Source: Georgenia muralis
GTDB lineage: Bacteria > Actinomycetota > Actinomycetes > Actinomycetales > Actinomycetaceae
Length of the DNA stretch: 64,000 nt
NCBI RefSeq assembly: GCF_003814705.1
Contig: NZ_RKRA01000001.1
Coordinates: 3,850,776 to 3,914,775 of the forward strand
Direction of reading: 5' to 3'
Under the pieces are notes generated by a model that saw only the letters and a list, made by a program, of their open reading frames with translations, searched no databases and was not told the DNA's origin. Shown piece by piece: positions 8,316 to 16,410 of this stretch (its first letter is position 1; each line of letters starts with the position of its first letter). Position numbers and translations under genes: made by a program.

Positions 8316-9314
8316 ATGACTCACGAAGACGTGCGCCCCCTCCTCGGCGCCTACGCCATGGCCCCGACCGCCCCCGCGGAGGAGGCGGCCTTCTACGACG
8401 GGGTCGCCGGTCTCGACGTCGGCGGCCTCGAGCTGCCCCTCCCCCTGCCCGGCGCGCCGAGCCTGGAGCCGGCCTGGTTCGACCGGAACGTCCGGCCGGG
8501 GTGGGACCTGCTCGTGACCTGCGTCCCCACGGTCATGGGCCGCCTCGCCACCGACCCCGGGTACGGCCTGGCCGCCACCGACGACGACGCCCGCGCCCGC
8601 GCGCTCGAGGACGTCGCCCGGGCCCGCGACCTCGCCCTGCGCCTGGCGGACACCCACGGCCGGCGGCGCGTCGTCGCCGTCCAGGTGCACAGCGCGCCCG
8701 GTCCGGACGGCGGCAGCCGGGACGCCCTCGCGAGGTCGCTCGAGGTGCTCGCCGGGTGGGACCTCGCCGGCGCGCGGCTGCTGCTCGAGCACTGCGACGC
8801 CGCGTCCGGCGACCACGTCGCCGTCAAGGGGTTCCTCACGCTCGAGGAGGAGCTCGCGGCCCTGCGCGCCGTCGGCGCCGGTGACGTCGGTGTCGGCGGC
8901 GACGGCAACCGGGACGCCGCCGATGTCGGGCCCGGGCTGAGCATCAACTGGGGCCGCTCGGCCATCGAGGGCCGCGGCGCCGCGACCCCGGTCGAGCACG
9001 TCCGCGCCGCCGCCGACGCCGGCCTCCTGGGCGCCGTGGTCCTCTCCGGCGCCACCGGCGAGGCCACCGCCTGGGGCGAGGCCTGGGGCGACGCGCACAT
9101 CCCGCCGCGCGGTGACGACCCGGCCCTCGCGCCCTCGTCGGCGTCCCTGCTCGGACCCGAGGAGGTGCGCGAGACGCTCGACGCCGCCGGACCGGACGCC
9201 CTCGTCGCGGTCAAGATCTCGGTCCGGCCGACGGACGCCGACGTGCCCACCCGGCTCGCCGTCGCCGGCGCCGCGCTGACCCTCGTCGACGACGCCCGCA
9301 GGGACGCGCGGTGA
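8316..9314 (+). CDS. DUF4862 family protein (predicted TIM-barrel)
   Basis: This 332-residue cytoplasmic protein resembles the DUF4862 family, which often neighbours sugar catabolic genes. Visible features are LLLEHCDAASG and a SINWGRSAIEGR segment, of the type found in sugar isomerase or epimerase-like TIM barrels with acidic and His residues on strand ends. The ATG has CAGGAG five bases upstream. It overlaps the next gene (GTGA) and is divergent from the TRAP operon, with an operator in front. Enzymatic activity is not known; a sugar-acid isomerase or epimerase role is a guess. Confidence 0.75.
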   Translation: MTHEDVRPLLGAYAMAPTAPAEEAAFYDGVAGLDVGGLELPLPLPGAPSLEPAWFDRNVRPGWDLLVTCVPTVMGRLATDPGYGLAATDDDARARALEDVARARDLALRLADTHGRRRVVAVQVHSAPGPDGGSRDALARSLEVLAGWDLAGARLLLEHCDAASGDHVAVKGFLTLEEELAALRAVGAGDVGVGGDGNRDAADVGPGLSINWGRSAIEGRGAATPVEHVRAAADAGLLGAVVLSGATGEATAWGEAWGDAHIPPRGDDPALAPSSASLLGPEEVRETLDAAGPDALVAVKISVRPTDADVPTRLAVAGAALTLVDDARRDAR

Positions 9315-10164
9315 GCAGCCGTGACGCCGAGCACCCCCGGGTCGGCTTCGTCGGTCTCGGGGTCATGGGCGCCCCGATGGCCCGCAACATCGCCCGGGCC
9401 GGGTACGAGCTGCACGTCACCGCCCGGCGCCCGGAGGTGGCCACGTCGCTCGTCACTGGCGGCGCCACCTGGCACGACACGGCCCGCGAGCTCGCCCAGG
9501 TCGCGGAGGTCGTCGTCGTCATGGTGCCCGACCTGCCCGACGTCGAGGCGGTCCTGGGCGGTGCGGACGGCCTGCTCGCCGGCGTGGACGCCCCGACCGT
9601 CGTCGTGGTCTGCTCCACCGTCTCCCCCGATGGCGTGCGGGCGCTGGGCCGACGGGTGGCCGAGGCGACCAGCGGGCTCGCCACGCTGGTGGACGCCCCC
9701 GTCAGCGGCGGTCAGGAGGGCGCCGTTTCCGGCACCCTGTCGGTGATGGTGGGTGGGAGCGAGGCGGACGTCGCCGTCGCGACGCCCGTCCTGGCCGCGA
9801 CCGGCACCCCGGTGCACCTCGGCCCGGCCGGCGCCGGCGAGGTCGCCAAGGCCTGCAACCAGATGATCGTCGCCGCCACCGTCCTGGCCCTCGGCGAGGC
9901 CGCCGTGGTGGCCGAGCGCGCCGGGCTCGACGTCCGCGCCCTGTTCGACCTCCTCGGCGGCGGGTACGCCGGGAGCCGGCTGATGGAGGTCAAGAAGGCG
10001 CGGCTGGCCGAGCACGACCACAGCCCCTCCGGCCCGGCGCAGTTCATGGTCAAGGACCTGGGTTTCGCCGCCGCGGAGGCGTCCGCGACCGGGACGGCGA
10101 CGCCGCAGCTCGACGTCACGCGCCAGGTCTTCACCGGGTCGAGTCCCTCGGGCGGGAGCGGTGA
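9311..10164 (+). pseudogene. garR: 2-hydroxy-3-oxopropionate/3-hydroxyisobutyrate dehydrogenase (GarR-like) with disrupted 3' end
   Basis: The GTG start overlaps the DUF4862 stop. The product has the N-terminal GFVGLGVMGAPMA cofactor motif, DAPVSGG, and the catalytic Lys in GAGEVAKACNQM, all in order to about residue 275 (TRQVF). The frame then runs into meaningless Gly/Arg-rich sequence and only stops at 11059 inside nhaA. In another frame a typical C-terminal tail, HRVESLGRER, ends with TGA at 10162, overlapping the GTG start of nhaA. This pattern fits a small non-triplet deletion that removed about 12-15 codons near the end. The catalytic domain is intact, so residual activity cannot be excluded. 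Confidence 0.65.
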
Positions 10165-11222
10165 GCGCCGCCGAGGGCCGGACGGCCGAGGCCCTGCGCA
10201 GCGAGGTCGAGGCCCCTCGCAAGGTCCCGGCCTCCCCCCGCACGGTCCTCAGCCGGCTGACGCCCGGCGGGCGGCGCAACTTCGCCGACACCCTGCGCGC
10301 CGAGAACACCGGCGCCGTCCTGCTCGTCCTCGGCACGGTAGCGGCCCTCGTCCTCGCGAACTCCCCCGCCCGCAGCCTCTACGGCGCGATCAGCGGCGCG
10401 GTCGTCGGCCCGGCCGCGCTGCACCTCGACCTCACGCTCGCGCAGTGGGCCACCGACGGGCTGCTCGCGATCTTCTTCTTCGTCGTCGGCCTCGAACTCA
10501 AGCGCGAGATGGTCGAGGGCCAGCTCCGCCGGCCCGCCACCGCCATCGTGCCCATCCTCGCGGCCGTCGGCGGCATGGCCGTCCCGGCGCTGCTCTACCT
10601 CCTCGTCAACGTCCTTGCCGAGGACGGCGACCCCGGCGGCTGGGCGGTCCCGGTCGCCACGGACATCGCCTTCGCCGTCGCCGTGCTCACCCTGTTCGGC
10701 CGGCGCCTGCCCACCGCGCTGCGCGCCTTCCTCCTCACCCTCGCGGTCGTGGACGACCTCCTCGGGATCGTCGTCATCGCACTGTTCTACTCCGACGGGA
10801 TCCACCTCCTCGAGCTCGTCGGGGCCCTCGCCGCGATCGCCACCTTCGGCCTCCTGGTGCGCCGGCGGCGCTCCCCCGTCTGGCTGCTCCCGCTCGTGGC
10901 GGTGGTGGCGTGGGCGCTCATGCACTTGACCAGGGCTCGGCTCGACGCATCCGTGCGGTGGCCGGACCTCGCCGCCGTCAGCGTCGTCGCCGGGATCGGC
11001 TTCACCGTCTCCCTCCTCATCGGCGAGCTCTCGTTCCCGGGCGGCTCGCCCCGTGGTGAGCACGTCAAGGCCGCGATCCTCCTCGCCTCGGCCGGCGCAG
11101 CGATCGTCAGCGGACTGCTCCTGACCTGGCGCGGCCGGGCGTACGCCCGACGCGATGCCTCTGTCGAGAGAGTGCCGGCACCTCTTGACGAGGAGCATCT
11201 CTTGTACAGACATCAACGCTGA
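10161..11222 (+). CDS. nhaA: Na+/H+ antiporter NhaA with a large internal deletion
   Basis: The first 255 residues match NhaA well: LAIFFFVVGLELKREM, PVATDIAFAVAVL with the key Asp, and LTLAVVDDLLGI with the paired transport Asp residues. After WALMHL the sequence jumps to TRARLDASVRWPDLA and then to the terminal GIGFTVSLLIGELSF. In the family, roughly 90-100 residues with several membrane helices (SGVHATVAGV through the GKPVG region with the conserved Lys) lie between these blocks. At 353 residues it is correspondingly short. The reading frame is kept, but loss of the helix bearing the conserved Lys suggests a non-functional antiporter. Confidence 0.8.
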   Translation: MSAAEGRTAEALRSEVEAPRKVPASPRTVLSRLTPGGRRNFADTLRAENTGAVLLVLGTVAALVLANSPARSLYGAISGAVVGPAALHLDLTLAQWATDGLLAIFFFVVGLELKREMVEGQLRRPATAIVPILAAVGGMAVPALLYLLVNVLAEDGDPGGWAVPVATDIAFAVAVLTLFGRRLPTALRAFLLTLAVVDDLLGIVVIALFYSDGIHLLELVGALAAIATFGLLVRRRRSPVWLLPLVAVVAWALMHLTRARLDASVRWPDLAAVSVVAGIGFTVSLLIGELSFPGGSPRGEHVKAAILLASAGAAIVSGLLLTWRGRAYARRDASVERVPAPLDEEHLLYRHQR

Positions 11223-11239
11223 CGTACCGTTCGTACGAT
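11203..11239. promoter_or_regulatory. putative autoregulatory operator of the Phd/RelE module
   Basis: A TGTACA palindrome (11203-11208) and an interrupted palindrome CGTAC-CGTTC-GTACG (11223-11237) lie directly before the antitoxin ATG at 11238. TGTACA is the core of known YefM operators in the same antitoxin family. The position fits repression by the antitoxin-toxin complex. Confidence 0.45.
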
Positions 11240-11513
11240 GAACAACCCGGACGAGCTGAGCGTGTCCCAGGCCCGTGAGCGCTTCGCCGGTGCCCTGGAG
11301 CACGCCACGAGCAGCCATCGACCCGTCTACATCACGCGCCGCGGGAAGCGCGTCGCGGCGATCGTGGACGCCACGGAGCTGACCAGGATCACCGACCTCG
11401 CCGAGGACATGGAGGACATCCTCGCGGCCGAGGCCGCCCGGGAGGAGATGCGCGCGACGGCGGAGGAGCCCATCCCCTGGGACGAGGTCAAGGCGGACCT
11501 GGGCCTGTCGTGA
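11238..11513 (+). CDS. type II antitoxin, Phd/YefM family
   Basis: This 91-residue protein has the Phd/YefM N-terminal fold (LSVSQARERFAGALEHATSS, PVYITRRGKRVAAIVDATEL). An acidic C-terminal tail would wrap the toxin and neutralise it. It overlaps the RelE-type toxin by four bases (GTGA), typical for this module. No clear ribosome binding site is seen; the preceding operator-like palindrome suggests autoregulation. The family call is firm, and DNA binding is inferred. Confidence 0.88.
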   Translation: MNNPDELSVSQARERFAGALEHATSSHRPVYITRRGKRVAAIVDATELTRITDLAEDMEDILAAEAAREEMRATAEEPIPWDEVKADLGLS

Positions 11514-11773
11514 CGTACGACATCGTCCTCTCCCCAGCCGCAGTCCGTGACCTCCGCAAGTTCGACCCGACCGCACGACGACGTGTCCAGGCGGTCCTGG
11601 AGCTGCTCGCCGAGAATCCCCGACCACCCGCCGCCACCCGGCTCGTGGGCGGGGCGGGTGAGTGGCGGGTACTAACCGGGGACTACCGCGTCATCTACGA
11701 GATCGAGGACGATCGACTGGTCGTGCTCGTGCTGCGCGCGGGTCACCGGAGGGAGGTCTACCGGCGGCGCTGA
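11510..11773 (+). CDS. RelE/ParE family toxin
   Basis: This 87-residue protein has the RelE fold signature: LSPAAVRDLRKFDP at the N-terminus, RLVGGAGEWRVLTGDYRVIYEIEDDRLVVLVLRAGHRREVYR in the core, and a basic C-terminus. RelE toxins cleave mRNA on the ribosome; the GDYRVIYEI and GHRREVY segments hold the usual catalytic Arg and aromatic residues. It ends 9 bases from the convergent Crp/Fnr gene. Confidence 0.9.
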   Translation: MTYDIVLSPAAVRDLRKFDPTARRRVQAVLELLAENPRPPAATRLVGGAGEWRVLTGDYRVIYEIEDDRLVVLVLRAGHRREVYRRR

Positions 11774-11782
11774 TCTCCCCCG

Positions 11783-12526
11783 TCAGACGGCCGCGATCCG
11801 CGCGAGGCCGTCCCGGTCGAGCAGCGCGGTCCACCGTCGGCCGGAGTCGACCAGCCCGTCGGACCGCCACCGGCTCATCACCCGCGAGACCGACTCCGGC
11901 GTCGAGCCGGCCATCGCGGCGAGGTCGGCGCGGGAGAGCGGGACCTGGATGAGCACTCCTCCGCCCGGGCGCTCCTGACCCATCCGGTCGGCGAGGCGGA
12001 GCAGAACCGTGGCCACCCGCGCGGCGACGCTCTCGCCCGACCGACCGACGTCGGAGCGGGCCCGGGCGAGCCGGCCGGCGAGGTCGTCGAGCACCCGCAA
12101 CGCGACAGCGGGGCGCTCGGTGAGGACCTCGCGGAACGCCGCCGGTCCGATCCGCAGCGCGCACGTGGTGGTCAGCGCGACGGCGGACTCGGCGTAGGTC
12201 GGCTCCCCCAGCGTACTCAGCGCACCGAGGAGGTCCCCCGGCGCCAGGACGTCGGTGATGACCTCGGTCCCGCCCGCCCCGGTCCGGGTCAGCTTCACCC
12301 GCCCGGCCGCCACGACGAAGAGGTGCTCGGCCGGCTCCCCGGCGGTGTAGAGCCGGTCCCCCTCGGCCCAGGACAGCGAGACCATGCGCGCGTCGACGCC
12401 GGCGAGCTCGTCCTCGGTCAGCCCGCGGAAGTACGGCACCTGCCGCAGCACGGCCAGGCGCACGTCCGGGGCGCAGCGGTGCGGCTGGGCGCAGGTGCTG
12501 CGCAGGGGGACGTGCCGGCGGGCCAC
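11783..12526 (-). CDS. Crp/Fnr family transcriptional regulator
   Basis: The 247 residues comprise an N-terminal cyclic-nucleotide-like sensory domain (about 28-140, VVAAGRVKLTR and APGDLLGAL) and a C-terminal winged helix with recognition helix SRADLAAMAGSTPESVSRVMSRW. The N-terminus carries Cys12 and Cys18, which might sense metal or redox state, but no Fe-S cysteine set of classical Fnr is complete. It is divergent from the metal-binding protein and P1B ATPase genes (106-base gap), so it probably controls them. The ligand is unknown. Confidence 0.88.
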   Translation of the reverse strand: MARRHVPLRSTCAQPHRCAPDVRLAVLRQVPYFRGLTEDELAGVDARMVSLSWAEGDRLYTAGEPAEHLFVVAAGRVKLTRTGAGGTEVITDVLAPGDLLGALSTLGEPTYAESAVALTTTCALRIGPAAFREVLTERPAVALRVLDDLAGRLARARSDVGRSGESVAARVATVLLRLADRMGQERPGGGVLIQVPLSRADLAAMAGSTPESVSRVMSRWRSDGLVDSGRRWTALLDRDGLARIAAV

Positions 12527-12631
12527 CTCCTCAGGCTAGCCCGGCAGCTGCCGTTGATTGACGGCGGTCATGGTCCGGCGTCGGGCGCGTTCGTAACGTC
12601 GGGTCCACCGACAACGAGAAGGGGACCGACC

Positions 12632-12862
12632 ATGACCACCTCGACCACCCACACCGTCCTGCGCGCCGAGGGCTTCACCTGCCCGTCGTGCGTGACGAAG
12701 ATCGACAAGCAGGTCCGCCGGCTCGACGGCGTCTCCGCCGTGACCGTCCACTTCGCCTCCGGGCGGATCGAGATCGACCACGACCCCACCCTCGCCGGCG
12801 TCCCGGCGCTGGTCGACGCCGTCGGCCGCGCCGGGTACACCGCCCGCCCGGCGACGTTCTGA
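12632..12862 (+). CDS. heavy-metal-associated (HMA) domain protein, CopZ-like
   Basis: This 76-residue single HMA domain has the metal-binding CxxC at Cys17 and Cys20 (GFTCPSCVTKI) and the betaalphabetabetaalphabeta pattern ending GYTARPATF. A strong purine-rich ribosome binding site (GAGAAGGGGA) precedes the ATG. It lies 12 bases upstream of a P1B ATPase that lacks its own N-terminal HMA domain, so it probably acts as the separate metallochaperone for that pump. Confidence 0.88.
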   Translation: MTTSTTHTVLRAEGFTCPSCVTKIDKQVRRLDGVSAVTVHFASGRIEIDHDPTLAGVPALVDAVGRAGYTARPATF

Positions 12863-12874
12863 CAGGAGACCCCC

Positions 12875-14713
12875 GTGACCATCCTCACCCGCCGGTGGGC
12901 CGTGCCCGCCGGCTCCGGCGCACTCATCCTGGCCGCCCTGCTCGCCGGCCTCGTCGCCCCCGCGGCCCGTGACCCCCTCATGGTCGCGGCCGCCGCGGTC
13001 GCCGGCGCCCCGGTGCTCCGCTCGGCCGTCCGGGCGCTGTCGGCCCGGGTGGTCGGGATCGACCTGCTCGTCTCCGTCGCTGCGGTGGGCGCGATCGTCA
13101 TCGGGGAGTACTGGGAGGCCGCCGCGGTGACCTTCCTCTTCGCCGTCGGGCACGCGCTCGAGTCCGCGACGCTCGGGCGGACCCGCGCCGCGCTGGCCGA
13201 GCTCGTGGCCGTGGCGCCCGACGTCGCCGTCGTCCTGCGCGACGGCGAGCAGGTGGAGGTCCCGGCCGCCGAGGTCCTCCCGGGCGAGGTCGTCCTGGTG
13301 AAGAACGGCGCCAAGGTCCCGGTCGACGGCGAGGTGACGGCCGGCTCGGGCGCCGTGGACGAGTCGGCCGTCACGGGTGAGTCCGTGCCGGTGGACAAGA
13401 CCGCCGGCGACGTCGTCTACGCCGGCACCGTCTCCCTCGGCGGGCTGCTGCACGTGCGGGCCACCGGGACGGGGGCGGACACCACGCTGGCCCGCATCAT
13501 CCACCGCGTGGAGGAGGCGCAGGACGCCCGGGCCCGCACACAGGCGTTCCTGGACCGCTTCGCCCGCTGGTACACCCCCGCGATCATCGTCCTGGCCGTG
13601 GTGGCCGGGCTGCTCTCGCGCGACGTCGAGCTGGCTCTGACCCTGCTCGTCATCGGCTGCCCCGGCGCGCTCGTCATCGCCGTCCCGGTCGCGCTCGTCG
13701 CCGGTATCGGCCGCGGCGCCCGCGACGGCATCCTCGTCAAGGGCGGGGACCACCTCGAGACCGCCGCGCGCGTCGACGCCGTCGCCCTGGACAAGACGGG
13801 CACCCTCACCACGGGTCGGCCCGTCCTCACCGACGTCGTCGTCCTCGACGACCGGCTCACCCGGACCGACGTCCTGGCCTGGGCCGCGCGGGCGGAGGCC
13901 GGCTCCGAGCACCCGCTGGCCCGGCCGGTCCTCGACGCCGCCCGCCGGGCCGGCGTCGCCGTCGGCGTGCCCGGGCGGACCGAACCGGTGCCCGGCCGCG
14001 GCGTCGTCGCGGTGGTCGAGGGCACCCGCGTGGTGATCGGCTCCCCGGGCCTGCTGGCCGCCCACGGCATCGCCGACGGCGGGGCCGCGGCGGCCGCGGA
14101 CGACCTCGCCCGCCGGGGCCGGACCCCGCTCGTCCTCGCCGTCGACGGTCAGGTGGTGGGCGCGCTGGGCGTGGCGGACACGGTGCGCGCGGAGGCCGCG
14201 CCCATGGTCGCCGCCCTGCACGCCGCGGGGGTGCGGCGGGTCGTCATGCTCACCGGGGACACCGCCGCCGTCGCGGCCGAGGTCGCGCGGGTCACGGGTG
14301 TGGACGAGGTGCGGGCCGGGCTGCTGCCGGAGGACAAGCTCACGGCGGTGCGCGAGCTCCAGCGTGCCGGATACGTCGTGGCGATGGTGGGCGACGGCGT
14401 CAACGACGCCCCGGCCCTGGCGACGGCGGACGTGGGCGTGGCGATGGGGGCGGCCGGGACCGCCGTCGCGGTCGAGACCGCCGACATCGCCCTCATGGGC
14501 GACCGGCTCTCCCGCCTGCCCGAGGCGCTCGCCCTCGCCCGCCGGACCGTGCGCACGATCCGGCAGAACATCGCCGTCGCCCTGGTGACCGTGGCGGTGC
14601 TCCTGGCCGGGGTGCTCCTCGGGGGGGTGACGATGTCGGTGGGCATGCTCGTCCACGAGGCGTCCGTGCTCGTCGTCATCGTCAACGCGATGCGGCTGCT
14701 GCGCCGGGCGTGA
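12875..14713 (+). CDS. heavy-metal-translocating P1B-type ATPase with CPG motif
   Basis: This 612-residue pump has all core P-type motifs: TGESVPVDK (actuator), phosphorylation Asp306 in DKTGTLTTG, SEHPLA (the HP motif of P1B pumps) and GDGVNDAPALA. The transmembrane metal motif is Cys262-Pro-Gly (GCPGALVIAVPVALVAG) rather than the usual CPC, CPH or SPC, so metal specificity cannot be read off. No N-terminal HMA domain is present; the adjacent small HMA protein may supply it. The GTG start has CAGGAG eight bases before it. It is probably co-regulated by the divergent Crp/Fnr protein. Confidence 0.92.
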   Translation: MTILTRRWAVPAGSGALILAALLAGLVAPAARDPLMVAAAAVAGAPVLRSAVRALSARVVGIDLLVSVAAVGAIVIGEYWEAAAVTFLFAVGHALESATLGRTRAALAELVAVAPDVAVVLRDGEQVEVPAAEVLPGEVVLVKNGAKVPVDGEVTAGSGAVDESAVTGESVPVDKTAGDVVYAGTVSLGGLLHVRATGTGADTTLARIIHRVEEAQDARARTQAFLDRFARWYTPAIIVLAVVAGLLSRDVELALTLLVIGCPGALVIAVPVALVAGIGRGARDGILVKGGDHLETAARVDAVALDKTGTLTTGRPVLTDVVVLDDRLTRTDVLAWAARAEAGSEHPLARPVLDAARRAGVAVGVPGRTEPVPGRGVVAVVEGTRVVIGSPGLLAAHGIADGGAAAAADDLARRGRTPLVLAVDGQVVGALGVADTVRAEAAPMVAALHAAGVRRVVMLTGDTAAVAAEVARVTGVDEVRAGLLPEDKLTAVRELQRAGYVVAMVGDGVNDAPALATADVGVAMGAAGTAVAVETADIALMGDRLSRLPEALALARRTVRTIRQNIAVALVTVAVLLAGVLLGGVTMSVGMLVHEASVLVVIVNAMRLLRRA

Positions 14714-14757
14714 GACGTCTCTGCGGTCAGGTGCTCGCGGTCAGGACCCGCGGGCGG

Positions 14758-14776
14758 GTCGAGGTCAGACCTCGAC
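14758..14776. terminator. candidate bidirectional terminator hairpin
   Basis: GTCGAGGTC and GACCTCGAC form a perfect inverted repeat around a single A, with a second weaker stem at 14745-14760. It lies between convergent genes (P1B ATPase and DUF1905) and covers the DUF1905 stop codon. There is no U-tract, which is common in high-GC actinobacteria. Confidence 0.35.
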
Positions 14777-15067
14777 CAGCGCGAGCCGCACCCGCACGAC
14801 GTCCCCCGCGGCGAGCCGCTCGGCGGCGCGGACGGCCTTCTTGACCGGCAGGACGTAGGTGCCCTTCTTGCCGTCGGGGAAGATCGACGTCCGCCACACC
14901 GTCTCCCCCACCGTGACCTCGACCCGCACCGAGCCGAACCCGCGCGCGAACGGGGCGGAGAGCTCGAGGATCTCGTCGGCGATCTCGGCGGGCAGCGCCA
15001 CGAACGTCCAGGTGTCCGTCTGCCGGGCGTCCCACTGCCAGAGCTCGGCCTCGAACGCGTACGTCAC
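14765..15067 (-). CDS. DUF1905 domain-containing protein
   Basis: This 100-residue protein begins VTYAFEAELWQWDARQT, a DUF1905 opening, and contains FVALPAEIADEI, GFGSVRVEVTVG and SIFPDGKKGTYVLPVKKAVRAAE, which covers the whole small beta-rich domain. The GTG at 15067 was chosen because homologues start at this point; upstream in-frame sequence reads antisense to intergenic DNA and a repeat. Function of the family is unknown. Confidence 0.82.
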   Translation of the reverse strand: MTYAFEAELWQWDARQTDTWTFVALPAEIADEILELSAPFARGFGSVRVEVTVGETVWRTSIFPDGKKGTYVLPVKKAVRAAERLAAGDVVRVRLALVEV

Positions 15068-15217
15068 GTCCGCATGCTTCCCGCCGGCGGAAGGCACGTC
15101 AACAGGGCGGGCGTCTCGGGCTATCCCCCGTTCCGGGGACAATCGTCCCTGGCGGGTGGCCCGCCCTCGCGGTGCACTGGATGTGGAGCGCCTCCGCGCT
15201 CCACCGCGGAGGCTGTC

Positions 15218-15847
15218 ATGTCCGAGAAGCACGCCGCCCGTCGGCTCGGTGGAGCCGTCGCCGCCCTCATCCTGCTCGCCGGGTGCGGTGCTCCCGGACC
15301 GGCGCCCACCCCCGGGCCGGCCCCGGGGCCCACAACCGGGGCGGCGCCCGAGCCCACAACCGAGGCTCCCTACCCCACGACCGAGGCACCCGAGCCCACG
15401 ACCGAGGCGCCCGAGGCCACGACGGATGCCCCGGAACCCACGACCGAACCGGCACCGGACCCCACGACCGATGTCGATGCAGCCGGGACCTGGCTCGCCA
15501 TGGTGGACACCCTGTGCGGCTCGGCCATCGAGGAGTACGCGGGAGCCAAGGACGCGATCGGCGAGTCCGAGCCCGTCACCCTCTCCCTCGTCGCCGCTCA
15601 GCTCGCGGGCGCCGTCGCCGACCAGGCCTCCTCGCTGCAGCCGGACGACCCGGCCGCCGCCGACCTCGTGGACGCCCTCACGGACTGCGCCGACGCCCTC
15701 GGCGAGGTCGCCTGGGCGATGGACTCCGGGACCTACGACGACGTCGTGGCCGCGGGTGACTGGGCCATGGCGGCCGGGGACGACCTGGCCGTCTCGGCGC
15801 AGTACGTCGGAGCCTGGACGTGCGCGCTGATGTCCGACGAGATCTGA
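15218..15847 (+). CDS. predicted lipoprotein with PTTEAP repeat linker
   Basis: This 209-residue protein has a lipobox LLAGC with lipidation predicted at Cys23. A Pro/Thr/Glu repeat linker (about residues 25-85) follows, then a helical C-terminal domain with four Cys (TLCGSAIEEY, LTDCADAL, AWTCALM). The linker suits spanning the cell wall. The ATG at 15218 gives a proper signal peptide. It lies 10 bases before the next hypothetical gene, with which it probably forms an operon including the M48-type peptidase. No family recognised. Confidence 0.75.
   Translation: MSEKHAARRLGGAVAALILLAGCGAPGPAPTPGPAPGPTTGAAPEPTTEAPYPTTEAPEPTTEAPEATTDAPEPTTEPAPDPTTDVDAAGTWLAMVDTLCGSAIEEYAGAKDAIGESEPVTLSLVAAQLAGAVADQASSLQPDDPAAADLVDALTDCADALGEVAWAMDSGTYDDVVAAGDWAMAAGDDLAVSAQYVGAWTCALMSDEI
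15346..15472 (+). repeat. tandem PTTEAP-coding repeats
   Basis: Imperfect short tandem units of the type CCCACGACCGAGGC(ACC/GCC) encode six to seven PTTEAP/PTTDAP repeats in the lipoprotein linker. It is a coding minisatellite and probably length-variable between strains. Confidence 0.7.
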
Positions 15848-15857
15848 GGAGGCGGAG

Positions 15858-16409
15858 ATGACGGGAGCGCCGAGGGCTGAGTCCTGGCCCGACGGGGTCC
15901 GGCCGGCACCGGGAGAGGCCGTCGACCTCGGGGCCCCGGTCCTCCCGCCGGAGCTGGAGGCGGAGGTCGTCAGCGCCCTCACCGACGCCGTCCTCGCGCA
16001 GAGCGCCCCCGAGGAGCTCGAGGTGTTCCGCGCCCGACGGGCCGAGCTCGTCGCGTGCCCGGGCACCGTGCCCCGGCCGGAGAGGGACACCGCCCTCGGC
16101 TCCGGCGCGGAGGTCGTCGTCCTGCTCGCGCCGTACGTCGTCGCGGCCGCGACGGCCGCGGTGCGGTTCCTCGGCAAGCTCGTCGCCGGTGCCACCGAGG
16201 AGGAGGTGCAGCCGATGCTGCGCACCTGGGTCCGGCGTCTCCTGCACCGGGAGCCCGCCGACGACACGGGGGCTCCTGTCCCGGCCGCGACGCTGCGCCG
16301 CGTCCACGACACCGCGTCGACCGTCTGCCGGCAGATGGGCCTGGAGGACGACGACGCGCTCCTCATCGCCGATGCCCTCGTGGGCCGGCTCTCCCTGACG
16401 GGCACCTGA
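15858..16409 (+). CDS. hypothetical protein
   Basis: This 183-residue protein has an acidic N-terminus, one hydrophobic stretch near residues 80-100 (EVVVLLAPYVVAAATAAVRFLGKLV) and a basic segment TWVRRLLHRE. It is not recognised as any family. It lies 10 bases after the lipoprotein and 1 base before the M48-like peptidase gene, with AGGAGGCGGAG as ribosome binding site, so it is almost certainly co-transcribed with both. Confidence 0.65.
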   Translation: MTGAPRAESWPDGVRPAPGEAVDLGAPVLPPELEAEVVSALTDAVLAQSAPEELEVFRARRAELVACPGTVPRPERDTALGSGAEVVVLLAPYVVAAATAAVRFLGKLVAGATEEEVQPMLRTWVRRLLHREPADDTGAPVPAATLRRVHDTASTVCRQMGLEDDDALLIADALVGRLSLTGT

Positions 16410-16410
16410 G

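Noticed and set aside
10165-11059. 582-residue open frame running on from GarR
   Set aside because: After residue ~276 it is an out-of-frame reading of nhaA with Arg/Gly/Pro-rich nonsense, so it is not a real fusion domain.
12536-14656. 706-residue minus-strand frame opposite the P1B ATPase
   Set aside because: Shadow frame with His/Gly/Asp-rich composition; the plus-strand ATPase has all family motifs.
14745-14760. Second hairpin (GACCCGC/GCGGGTC) as a separate terminator
   Set aside because: Very short loop and no U-tract; it is mentioned only as part of the neighbouring terminator candidate.
15346-15472. Short tandem repeats as a CRISPR-like array
   Set aside because: The units are coding PTTEAP repeats in frame within a lipoprotein, with no spacers.
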